Assembly (NCBI RefSeq): GCF_027595985.1
Contig: NC_073304.1
Span: 222,012,223-222,076,222, forward strand
Origin: Sorex araneus
Lineage: Eukaryota > Chordata > Mammalia > Eulipotyphla > Soricidae
Direction: 5' to 3'
Length of the DNA stretch: 64,000 nt
The notes under the pieces were generated by a model, which searched no databases, was not told where the DNA came from, and saw only the letters and a list, made by a program, of their open reading frames with translations. The number at the start of each line of letters is the position of its first letter. Within the stretch, counting starts at the first letter, position 1. The position numbers and the translations under genes were made by a program. This document shows, in pieces, positions 49,596-59,446 of this stretch.

Positions 49596-49877
49596 TCTTT
49601 TTTTTTTTTTTTTTTCAGGAGTAGACAAGCAGTGAAGTAAATAGATTTTATTCAGAAGTTGCTGAGGGAGGGAGGAAGGGATAAGTGGGAGAGAGAATAG
49701 TAAGAATAACGCGCTCAAGAGAGAACGCGGGCTTCTCCAAGGGTGGAGAGAGCTCTACACACATCCTAGCACTGGACACGAAAGCATGAAAGTACACATC
49801 TCAAGGGGGGAGATGCGGGCGACACATGTGCTCGGCCACATGGCACAAGCAGCACATGGGCTCAGGCAGCATATGCG
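49596..49877 (-). mobile_element. Unclassified poly(A) retroposon, family D
   Basis: T-tract, then TTTTATT (AATAAAA on the minus strand), AGAAGTTGCTGAGG, CTCAAGAGAGAACGCGGGC, TACACATCTCAAGGGGGG. Flanked by CTCATGGGCTACT at 49583-49595 and 49878-49890. Related to 6016-6232. Confidence 0.7.
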
Positions 49878-50023
49878 CTCATGGGCTACTTCTAATGCTG
49901 TGCTCCTAGCTCTGAATTACTCTGGTTGGTGCTCAGGGGACCATATGGGATGCTGAGGATTGAACCTGGGCCAGCCACATGCAAGCCACGACACACTCTA
50001 TCTGCTGTACCATCTCTCCAGCA

Positions 50024-51288
50024 CCCACCCTGGGATTTTCTTAGAAACACAGCCCACCCTGATTTTCGTGGACAGTGGGGTGGGTCCCCTAAGTGGGCCT
50101 GGTGGCAGGAGTGACATTTGGTCTGAAACCTGAATGATGAGAAGGAACTGGTCAGGGGAGTGGAGGGAGGAGAAGGGGAATAGGAAAAAGGGAATGGGGA
50201 GGAGAGGAGGGGGGAGGGAGATGAGGAGGGGAGGGGTGAAGGGGAGAGGAGCTCCTGGCTTATCTTTTTGCCATTGGTGTTTAGGGAAAAGAACCAGAAC
50301 TAACGATACTCTGCCCGGGCCCTGCATATTGCCTTGGTCAGAGGGTGGAGGCTGGTCTGGGCTTGTCGGGGTGGGGTAAGGCCCTGGGGTCACTGACCCC
50401 TCTCCCATCCCTCGACACACAGATGCCACCTCCAGGCAGGGCCACGGGCTAGTGGGGATGGGCAGACTGTGGCCCCTGTCCCTCAGGGGCCGTGGGGGAT
50501 GGACAGGACACAGATCGGTGCTGACCCGTGGCTGGGGCAGGGGAGATTGGGGGGGGGGTCTGCGGCAGGGAAGACTTCAGAGGGGCTGGTCCAGGGCAGC
50601 AGGTGTTGAAGGAAGGAAGGGTGTCTGGGGAAAGGGAACAGTTGGGGGAGACCCAGAGGCCACGAGAGCCCAGAGCTTCCTGAGAAGGGCAACACTGAAA
50701 CTCCGAAAGTTCCGGCTGGCCTTGAGTGACCACCCCAGCTGTCCTGGGGTGCGTTGGGCCCAGCACTCCCACCCCAGGGCCTGGCTGTGACCTGCTACCC
50801 AGGCTCATCCAGTCTGAGCCAGGGGGTAGGAAGGACCAGAAGGGCCATCGGGAGCCTCTCCAGTTCCCGGCCCCCCTTGCCGTGAAGACGGGACCCTGGT
50901 GTGCTTCCCCCTCCCCCCACCCTAGCTGCCTCTGCACCCCCAACTCACCCTCACGTCTCTGCCTCCTCCTCCCTGGGGACACCCACTCCCCCAGGCCCTC
51001 GGCCCTCAGCTCTTGTTGTTTAGTCAACATGCCCTGCAGTACCTCTGCTCCCCACTGGACGTGAGGTCCTGGGGTTCAGGGTGACCCCCCAACCCTGCCT
51101 CCTCCCCCCACGTATACCCCTCAGCTCTCACCTGTGTCCCGAGAAGGTCTGATTCTCATACTCCGTCCTGTGGGGTCCCCAAGGTGCCCAGAGAGGAAAG
51201 CCAAGGTCAGGGAGAGGTTGCGGCAGCCCAGGTCACACGGCCACGTGACGGTGAAGTGGTAAAGTGCCTCCCCCCAGCCCGTGTAGCG

Positions 51289-51289
<1 letters not shown>
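50024..51289. other. Unique intergenic DNA with a purine tract (50148-50252), no gene
   Basis: The A/G tract GGAGGAGAAGGGG-type is asymmetric for about 100 bases. No exon is recognised. Confidence 0.45.

Positions 51290-51350
<61 letters not shown>
51290..51350. repeat. (GT)n microsatellite
   Basis: About 30 uninterrupted GT units. Confidence 0.98.
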
Positions 51351-52273
51351 AGGGGGGGTGACTTCCCATGAACACCAGATCCCAGGGATCTGAGCCAGCC
51401 CAGAGGGAGGGCCCAGGAAGCTGTCTCCTCACCCAGGACCCCCGGGACCCCACACCTGCACAGCCCCCCGCATGCCTCTGCCCGCTGCTCAGTGCTGCAG
51501 GCCGCTCTCTGCCCTGCCAGCTGCACTCAGACCCCTCAGTGCCCGGGATGGGGGGGGCGCCCTTGGGGTGAGGGCGCCGAGCTTGACTCCCTTTGCCAGG
51601 CTGTGCCACCCCAGACTGCGGGGGACACGGGACAGGCGTCTGCTCAGGTGGCCCCAGCCCAGGCGGCTCCTCTCAACGCCCTGTTCCCAAGCCCGGGGCA
51701 AGCCCAGCTCACCAGGACACCCCTCACCGCCTCTTCCCCAGGGGTCCCCCAGGCTGAGAGGAAGGAGCCCCTCCCCCACGAGACCTGTCCACTGGCTCCT
51801 TCAGGGACAACCCCGGGTCTGCCGGGCATGTGGGCTGACAACAAGGGTGGGCAGGAAAGACCCTGTCGGAGCCCAGACGGATCCCGGCTGCAGGACCAGC
51901 CTGGCGCCCCTCAGCTCACCTGCGCCTGCTGGCACAGCCTCCTGCCAGCACAACCTTGGGCAAGGACGTGCGGACCAGGGGAGGAGGACGCCTCCTCCTG
52001 CTGGCCAGTCCCTGGGGGCCTGAGGGACAGTGGGGGTGAGGCAGCAAGCAGGACTGGGAGGGCTCTCCCATCAGCCCCCGAGTCACCGTCTCCACCCAGC
52101 CCAGGGGCCACTAGGAGCAGGTTTCCAGCCCTGGACCCCGTGTGCATCTGGAAAAGAGTGAGCAGAGATGGGAGAAGGTTCGACGGGCTGAGGGCGGGCC
52201 TGGCATGCAGGACCCCCCAAACAGGAGTGACCACCCAGGAAGCACAGGATGAAGCCCCAAAGATATAACACAA
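51351..52273. other. Unique GC-rich sequence, no gene supported
   Basis: Long open frames on both strands reflect high GC. No conserved domain or splice-bounded exon was identified. Confidence 0.4.
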
Positions 52274-52283
52274 AATAAAACAC

Positions 52284-52459
52284 TTCTTTTTTTGCTTTTT
52301 GGGGTCACACCTGGCAGTGCACAGGGGTTACTCCTGGCTCTGCACTTCAGGAATCACCCCTGGCGGTGCTCAGGGGACCATATGGGATGCTGGGAATCAA
52401 ACCCAGGTCGGCCGTGTGCAAGGCAAACGCCCTCCCCACTGTGCTACGGCTCCAGCCCC
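52284..52459 (-). repeat. SOR-type SINE
   Basis: AATAAAACAC at 52274-52283 and 52460-52469. Confidence 0.95.
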
Positions 52460-52469
52460 AATAAAACAC

Positions 52470-53457
52470 ATTTTAGAAAGCTTGACGAGTGAAGCGGCCT
52501 TGGTGGCAGATTTGGGAGAACAACCGCATTCAGTCAGCCCAAGAAGGACCCAGGATAGTGGGGGTACTGGAGGGGTTGAGCGAGGCCCCTCTGTTGTGGC
52601 TTGGGTGTGGGGGGCTGCCAAGGGAGGCTGAATGGAGACAGGCTGGCCGCTGTGCCCCCTCCTAAGTCAGCAGTTCTCAGGGCACCCCCACATCCTGCAA
52701 GCTCCTCCTGGCGGGCCAGGGGCAGTGGGCAGGGCGGGAGGCATCGCCCCGGCTGACCAGGCTGGGGGCACAAGGCCCTGCCTGGCTGGAGAGCGAGCAC
52801 GGCGTCTGGAGAGGACTCCCAGTTACGAGGGCCGGAGACCGGCCCGTCCAGGCGGGGGTGAGGTCCAGGCCATGGGGGGCAGCACAAAACGAGCCCCATC
52901 CACCAGCCCGGGGCCCGTGGCCAGCCTGCCCCTGTCTCCCATCTGAGCTTCCTGGTCTATGAAATGGAATAGCAGCAACAATCAACAGTGTTTCCTCGGA
53001 GGGGCTCGAGGGGCAGAGATAAGAGCTGGGCACCGTGCCCAGCCTTGGGCTGGTCTTCCTAGAGGGAAGACACTTTAGTTCTCCGGTTTGCTAACTTGCT
53101 TTTCCCTTCGTGGGGGGGGGGGGGAGGCAGGGGACGCAGATCCCCCACGAGGCCCTGTGAAGCTGGGGACTGAAACAGGCTCTTGTGAGGGACAGATGGA
53201 GAATAATTGCACTCACCTGTGGGACATCAAAACACACGGTAGGAGACTAATGTCCAGGGACAGTAGAAACAAGGCCCCAGAGGACTGGTCCGCTGTTGGA
53301 TGCTTGCCACAGGGAGAGGCGGTCAGTTAGGACAGAGCAGGGACCACGATGACAATGACAGTTGGAAATGTCCAGAGAACTAAGTGCTGAGAGTAGGTAA
53401 GAGGATGTTCATGATAGCCTTCCAGTGTTTGTACTGCAAACCACAGTGCCCAGAAGA
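52470..53457. other. Unique intergenic DNA; MIR-like remnant and GATA motif near 52930-53025
   Basis: CTTCCTGGTCTATGAAATGG resembles MIR. AGATAAG occurs at about 53018. No gene. Confidence 0.4.
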
Positions 53458-53848
53458 AGGGAGAGACAGACAGACAGACAGACAGAGACAGACAGACAGA
53501 CAGAGACAGAGACAGACAGAGACAGAGACAGAGAAACAGAGAGAGACAGAAAAACAAGAGGGAGAAAGAGACAAAGGAGAGAGACAGAGACAGAGAAACA
53601 GAGACAGAAAGACAAGAGGGAGAAAGACAGAGACAAAGGAGAGAGACAGACAGACAGACAGACAGAGACAGAGACAGACAGATAGAGACAGAGATAGAGA
53701 AACAGAGAGTGACAGAAAGACAAGAGGGAGAAAGACAGAGACAAAGGAGAGAGACAGACAGATGGAGACAGAGACAGACAGACAGAGAGACAGAGACAGA
53801 GAAACAGAGAGAGACAGAAAGACAAGAGGGAGAAAGACAGAGACAAAG

Positions 53849-53947
<99 letters not shown>

Positions 53948-54140
53948 AAAGTGCCTGCCACAGAGGCAGGCTGGGGCAGGGCGAGGACAGGGGAGGTGGC
54001 GGGAGGGAAACTGGGGACACTGGTGGTGGGAAATGCCCACTGGAGAGGGGATGGGTATCGGAGCATCCTATGACCGAATCATGAACAACTTTGTAACTAT
54101 GTGCCTCACGTTGATTCAATTAAAAACATGTAAAGAAAAA
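53458..54140 (+). mobile_element. L1 3' UTR with giant polypurine microsatellite
   Basis: 53458-53942 is (GACA/GA)n, the last 90 bases nearly pure GA. It is followed by TGCCTGCCACAGAGGCAGGC, ACTGGTGGTGGGAAATGC, ATCATGAACAACTTTGTAAC, TTGATTCAATTAAAAAC. The same order is seen in reverse at 49295-49582, so the array is an expanded L1 3'-UTR purine tract. Confidence 0.8.
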
Positions 54141-54373
54141 GAACAGAAACAGGTCCCTGTGTGTGACAGGCATTGGTCCAGCCCCAGGGAAACGCTCTCC
54201 TCCGCCAGACAGGGCCTGGGACAGAAGGTGTGAGTGGCTCTCGGCTCTCGGGGCTGACCCAGAGCCTGGGTCGCGAGGCTGCTGTCTCTGCCGGGCCCAC
54301 GGCCAAGCTGCAGGCCTGGTTCTGGACCTGCTGCATTGCCACATCGCCATCCCTGCCTCGTGTTTCTATTTTT

Positions 54374-54545
54374 TCCCTCTCTTTTGGTTTCTGGGCTGCA
54401 CCCGATGGCGCTCAGGATTTACTCCTGGCTCTGAGTTCAGGAATCTCCACGGGGCTTGGGGGACCTGTGTGTCAGGGTGTCGGGGATCAAACCTGCATCA
54501 GCCACGAGGCAGGCACCGTAAGCCCTGTGCTATTGCTCTGGCCCT
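54374..54545 (-). repeat. Older SOR-related SINE
   Basis: Between two GTGTTTCTATT copies (54360-54370 and 54546-54557). Confidence 0.85.
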
Positions 54546-54564
54546 GTGTTTCTATTTCTTTTTC

Positions 54565-54750
54565 TTTCTTTCTTTTTTTTTTTTTTGCCTTTTGGGCCAC
54601 ACCCAGAGATGCACAGGGGTTACTCCTAGCTCTGCACTCAGGAGTCAATCCTGGCAGTGCTCGGAGGACCATCTGGGATGCGGGGAATTGAAGCCGGGTT
54701 GGCTGCATGCAAGGCCAACGCCCTACCCACTGTGCTATCGCTCCAGCCCC
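54565..54750 (-). repeat. SOR-type SINE
   Basis: Full-length; followed by the third GTGTTTCTATTT at 54751-54762. Confidence 0.93.
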
Positions 54751-54762
54751 GTGTTTCTATTT

Positions 54763-56889
54763 TTTGAGGCTGAAACAAAGTCTCCCCCACGCTGTGGGCT
54801 GTACCCTAGACCCTCACACCCAGCAGAGGAGGCCCCGACACCCCCAGCGGGGCAGGCCCCGGCCCAGGGTCCTGTTGGCAGCCACTGTGGGCACTGAGCG
54901 GGGCCAGCTGCTCTCCGTGCTGGCGCCGTGACCACAAACCCCCGTTCTGTCTCTCAGCCCTCCTTCATCCTTGCCCCTCGGAACTCACCTGGCAGCCTCT
55001 TTGGCAACTGTGCCAGGTCGGGTGGCTGGGAGCCGAGGCTGGCCCGCTGGGGGGCGGGGGGAGGGCAGCGGAGGCCGAGAATGCCGCGGTTCTGGCCCGG
55101 GGGCCAGGCTGCTCGGCCCACAGAGGAGCCAGTGTGCCCAGACATTGGGGCTTTGTGTGCCGGGCCGGGGCCAGAGCCGGAGCCGGCGGCTGCTCTGCTG
55201 CCCGGGTGCTGCTCCTCGTGGATGCGGGCAGCTTGGCCCCCCCGTGGCCACGCTCGGGAGCCAACGGGGTCTTGGGGGAGAGAGAGGCTGTCACCCTAGT
55301 CTAGGGCAGGGACGGGAGGAGCCTGCCCATTCTGGGGGCCCAGCACAGATGCCTGTGGGCACGGGGTGGAGGAGCACCGCCCCCAGGGAGGACCCCAGGA
55401 GGAGGAGGAGGAGGAGGAGGTGGTGCCCGGGCATCCTCGGGTCAGAGCTGAGACCTGGCCAGGAGGAGGACGGACAGAGGCAGGACAGGGTCGTCCAAAC
55501 CCGAGGGCAGGCCCCAGGGGAGGCAGCCAGCACTGAGGTCCCCGTCACCCCGACTCTGCAGGGAACGGGGGAGTCCCAGGGGCCAGTGGGGGAGCCTTGG
55601 GGGCGGCCGGGGTGCAGTGGGCCCGACTCAGGGCTGTCCAGATGTGGGTGAGAGATAACCCTGTTTACCGAGCACCCCTGGGAGTGGGGTGGGGGGTGGA
55701 GAGGGGCTCCCGGGCTGGTGGGGCGGGCAGATTAGGAGGCGGGGGCATGAGTCAGGGGTTTGCGAGCTGCCCCGGGGCGCGGGCGCCAGGACCTGCCGCC
55801 GTCAGAGCAAGCACAGCCTGCTGGGCGCCGAGGACACAGGCGGCTGCAGGAGGCACAGGGGACCCCGAGACTCGAGAGCAGGTGAGCCGGGCCGGCGGGC
55901 AGGGGGCGGCCCCCAGGGCTCACGGACTCAGTCTGTGCTCCAGGAGGCAGCGAGTCCCGACCTCGTCAGGGGGGCGGGTGGGTGGAGTGAGGCTATGGTG
56001 TGTGGGTCACCCTCAGGGCACAGGCCCGCAGGCACCTGCAGCTGGGGACAGCGGTGGCCACCATGAGAGAGCAAGGCCGGAGCATGTGCTCTGAGGACAG
56101 TGCTCGTCCCCTGGGTGGGGGGTTCCTGGCCCTGGCCTCTGGGATCAGCCTCCAGATTCTCATTCTGCAGAGCACGGGGTGCCCCAACGTCCGCCTCAGA
56201 GGGCAGCTGTGGGCGACACTGCCTCCCTTTAGGGACAGTCAGGGGGGCACTTGTCCCTGTCCATCCTGGCTGCGTTGGGGGGGGAGAGGTTCCCAGGCAA
56301 ATTCTGTGGGAACTGGAGGGCGATTGGGGCAGGGGGGGTGTGAGGGCCAGCGTGGCCGCGGTCCTGGACACACAGATCTTTAGGGGAGCGGGCAGAGCCT
56401 GTCACTGCCTGGCTCTGAGGTGGGCTGGCACTGGGGGTACCTGCCCTGTGGGAGGAAGCCGGGTTCCAGCCCCAGCACTGCCAGAGGAACCCCGACTCAG
56501 GGCAGCATGAGTGCCGTGCTGGGCCCTCCTAGGAGGGGTCAGTGATGCCACCCTGTAGTGGCACGAAGAGATGGAGTCACTTGCCCAGGGTCACACAGAC
56601 CCCCCCGTCCATGCAGGGCTGGGCTGTGAGCCCTTAGGGTCATCACGGACGACCAAGAGCCATGACGAGCTGTTCCCTTCTGGACGGCCACTGGGCATGA
56701 CCTTCAGAGCTGGCGCGGGAAGTTGGAGCCCAGGATTTAGTCCCAGCGCCCAGCCCCAGCCGTCCCACCTCAGTTTCTCTCCTGTAAAACGGGGTCTGTG
56801 CTGTGACCCCTTCACAGAGCGGCTCACTCCTGAGGCTGCACAGCGGGCAGGCAGGCACGGAGCGGGGGGGCAGACACAAAGGTGGGGCT
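54763..56889. other. Unique GC-rich upstream region of SLC4A1, no gene
   Basis: Free of SOR insertions. MIR-like remnants near 56545-56640 (GTCACTTGCCCAGGGTCACAC) and 56765-56800, and a GGA-triplet run at 55399-55421. Likely regulatory. Confidence 0.5.
55639..55760. promoter_or_regulatory. Candidate erythroid enhancer (E-box/GATA composite plus NF-E2-like site)
   Basis: CAGATG at 55639-55644 is followed after exactly nine bases by GATAA, the spacing of TAL1-GATA1 composite elements. TGAGTCA (NF-E2/AP-1 core) follows at 55748-55754, with CACCC-like sequence between. It sits 3.7 kb upstream of the first SLC4A1 coding exon. Function is inferred. Confidence 0.4.
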
Positions 56890-57130
56890 CCCGCCATCAG
56901 CTGGTCCCGCAGCTGATTCCGCCCGGCCCCTGACGCTGTGTGCCCCCTTATCTGGCCGGGCCCCGCTGGCTGGCCGGGCCAGGTGTTTGGTACACTTCCA
57001 GACTCGGGGCGTCAGTGGGGCACCCGCTCTTATCAGCGCCGGGCAGGAAAGGGCTGCCCAGGGCGGGGATGCCCGGCCCGGCGGGGGCAGCAATCTGCGC
57101 GCACCCCAAAGGGTCTGGCTGGGCGTGAGT
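56890..57130 (+). promoter_or_regulatory. Candidate erythroid promoter and exon 1 of SLC4A1
   Basis: Within 140 bases there are two CAGCTG E-boxes (56898-56903, 56910-56915), a CTTATCT GATA site (56947-56953), a CACCC motif (57021-57025) and a second GATA site CTTATCAG (57029-57036). A strong donor GTGAGT follows at 57125-57130. It lies 2.3 kb upstream of exon 2 and has no TATA box. Placing exon 1 between roughly 57040 and 57124 is inference from this arrangement only. Confidence 0.4.
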
Positions 57131-58239
57131 CTCCCCCCTTCTCTCTCCCCTCCCACTGAGGTCTCAGACCTGGGGGAAAGGCCCCCCGCATGCGGCAGAA
57201 GGGAGCTGAGTCCTGGAGAGGAACCGAGGGCCCTGGGTGGCAGAGAGGCAGAGGGGACCCCCAACTTCACAGGCCCTGGGGCTCCCTCACCACCCCAGCC
57301 CCCAGAGGGGACGCAAAGGTCACAGTTCCACGCCCCAGGGGGGTTGGCGAGTGGGTCCCTAAAATACCCTTGAGGCTGAGGGGTCTGAGCCAGACTGGGA
57401 CAAGGCTAGAGAAGGAAGAAAGACTAAGGGGGTTTGGGGGGCTGAGGCTGGGGTCGGCGGGGGGGTACAGAAAAGGAGAAGCAGAGCAAGGCCGGGACAA
57501 GACCCCAGGCAGGAGGGACCGCCCACCCGGGGCTCGAGACCCTCTGAGGACATTGCCACTCCCCAGGGCTAGAAGTGATTCTGGGTCCAGCCCCGGCCGT
57601 GGTCCGTGCTTACAGCAGGGCCCCGCTGCCCACAGAGAGGGTCATCCCTGGCCCCGCTGCTGCCCTCTGCCCTCTCACCCCCGCTGCAGACCCCAAGTCT
57701 CCAGCCTGGGCTCCTCTGGCCCCGCAGGTGCCCGGGGAGCCATCCCTGTCCCCAGACACACCCCGCTGCAGCCAACAATGAGACCTACTCTTCCTCCCGC
57801 CAGACAGAGCCCTGGCACCCGGCACATTCCGAGCATGACTGGGGTGTGTGGGGGGACAGGCCAGCCCCCGAGCCACTTGGCACCTCATGTGCCCCGGCTG
57901 GTCTCCCCAGTCAGGGCCGGGAACTTAAGAGCAGGTGGAGTGAGGCTTCCCTGCCGAGTCCCGAGGCCTCAGAACGCTGTCCTGACCCCCGAGTCCCAGC
58001 CACTGTCCCGCCCCACCCCTGCACCCGCCCTTGCCCTCCTGCCAGCCGGGAGTGAGGTGCGCGCCGCCCCCCTCTGCCCCGGACCTGCTGAGGGCTGGGC
58101 GGCGCCTACAAGGCGAGAGAGCACAGGGCCCCCTGGCGTGTGGGGTTCAGCCCTGCAGGGGCTTCTGCTGTGCCCCCGTCACCCCGGCTCCCTGCTCGCA
58201 GAGCCCCAAGCTACCCGGACAGTCGTTCCTTTTTTCTTT
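57131..58239 (+). other. Presumed SLC4A1 intron 1, no other gene
   Basis: GC-rich unique sequence. The open frame over most of it has no recognised domain. Confidence 0.4.
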
Positions 58240-58424
58240 TTGGTATGTTTGTTTTGGGGCCACACCCGGTGATGCTCAGGGGTTCCTCCTGGCTCTGCTT
58301 CTGTTCCTCAGGAAACACACCTGCCAGTGCTCAGGGGGCCAAATGGGATGCCAGGGATCGTACTGGGGTGGGCCGCACACAAGGCAAATGCCCTCCCCGC
58401 TGTTTTCTCTCTCTACCAGTCCCC
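58240..58424 (-). repeat. SOR-related SINE in presumed SLC4A1 intron 1
   Basis: GGGGCCACACCCGGTGATGC to CTCTCTACCAGTCCCC, with a 15-base insertion (TTCTGTTCCTC). Confidence 0.87.
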
Positions 58425-58697
58425 AAAGTCATTCTGACGGTCACTTCTCAGCGCCTCTAGGAGTGGGGACTTTGGACAGCTTGGGTCAGCGGGACCCAGG
58501 ACCTCGAGGGCTCCCTATAAGGGGTGTGGCCAAGAGTAGAGACACAAAGAGTATCAGAAAACCCGAGACTGAGAGAGGGGTCAGGGAGGAATGTGCAGAA
58601 GTGATGCTGGGGCAGAGGGGAGAGCCCTGCATGAAGGTGCAACGGCCCTGGGGTTGGAAGGGCTTGGTCAGGAGACGGGTGGAAGATTGTGGGACAG

Positions 58698-58869
58698 CAG
58701 GGCTGGAGCAGTAGCACAGTGGGTAGGGCGTTTGCCTTGCACGCGGACGACCCAGGTTTGATTCCCAGCATCCCCTACGGTCCCCCGAGCACCACAGTAG
58801 TAATTCCTGAGTGCAGAGCCAGGAGTAACCCCTGAGCATCGCTGAGTGTGACCCAAAAAGAAAAATAGT
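58698..58869 (+). repeat. SOR-type SINE in presumed SLC4A1 intron 1
   Basis: AAGATTGTGGGACAG at 58683-58697 and AAGATTGTGGGGCAG at 58870-58884. Confidence 0.94.
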
Positions 58870-59410
58870 AAGATTGTGGGGCAGAACCAGAGACAGAATT
58901 CAAAAGCAAACTAAATAAATAAAGTCGGGGTCCCATCATCAAGAACCTGCGGGCCTCTCACTGTGGCCCTCACCAAGGACACTGCTGCCCTGCCCAGAGA
59001 AAGCGGGATCTGGGGGAGGCGCTCAGCCCCTCAGGGAGGGCCCTGCCGTACTCCCAGCATCGGCTGGTCCTGGAGACGGGCAGGAAGAAGAGCCAGGGAG
59101 CACTGGGCGGCGGGGCGGGGGGGAGGACAGGGAACGAGTTGGGACTGAAGGACACTTGCTCTCCAGACACCCCCAGATCAATGCCGTCCAGGCTTCCCCT
59201 CCACCCCCACCCAACCCCGTGCCTTCCTCACTCCCACCCCGACTTCCTCCAACTGACCTGCCACTTCCCCCTGGAATCCCCCTGTACCCAAATGCAGCCC
59301 CATCTGCAGGGGACCCCAGCTGCTCTGCAGCCCCCTCAGCCTCTGCCCCACACCTCCTCACAGGAACCCGCAGGGCGGGTTATGCTGGGGGCTGAGACCA
59401 CCCACTGCAG

Positions 59411-59446
59411 ACACTCGGACCATCATCGCACACCCAGGACAGTGCC
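59411..59446 (+). other. SLC4A1: SLC4A1 exon 2 leader
   Basis: An acceptor-like CCCACTGCAG at 59401-59410 is followed by 36 leader bases to the ATG, whose context is GTGCCATGG. A second possible acceptor (CTCCTCACAG) ends near 59361. The coding part of this exon is only 15 bases long, as in other mammals. Confidence 0.55.

Larger units (their letters stand above)
49255..50023 (-). repeat. SOR-related SINE split by two nested insertions
   Basis: Host pieces are 49255-49294 and about 49891-50023. Between them lie an L1 3' end and a family D retroposon, separated by copies of CTCATGGGCTACT. Confidence 0.85.

Noticed and set aside
53458-53860. CRISPR-like regular repeats
   Set aside because: The periodic GACAGACAGA blocks are a vertebrate microsatellite without unique spacers.
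53327-54119. Several 220-240-codon frames with Ser/Leu or Arg/Glu/Thr repeats
   Set aside because: Translations of the purine microsatellite in an L1 3' UTR.
57190-58272. 360-codon plus-strand frame upstream of SLC4A1
   Set aside because: GC-driven, ends inside a SINE, no domain recognised; better read as intron 1.
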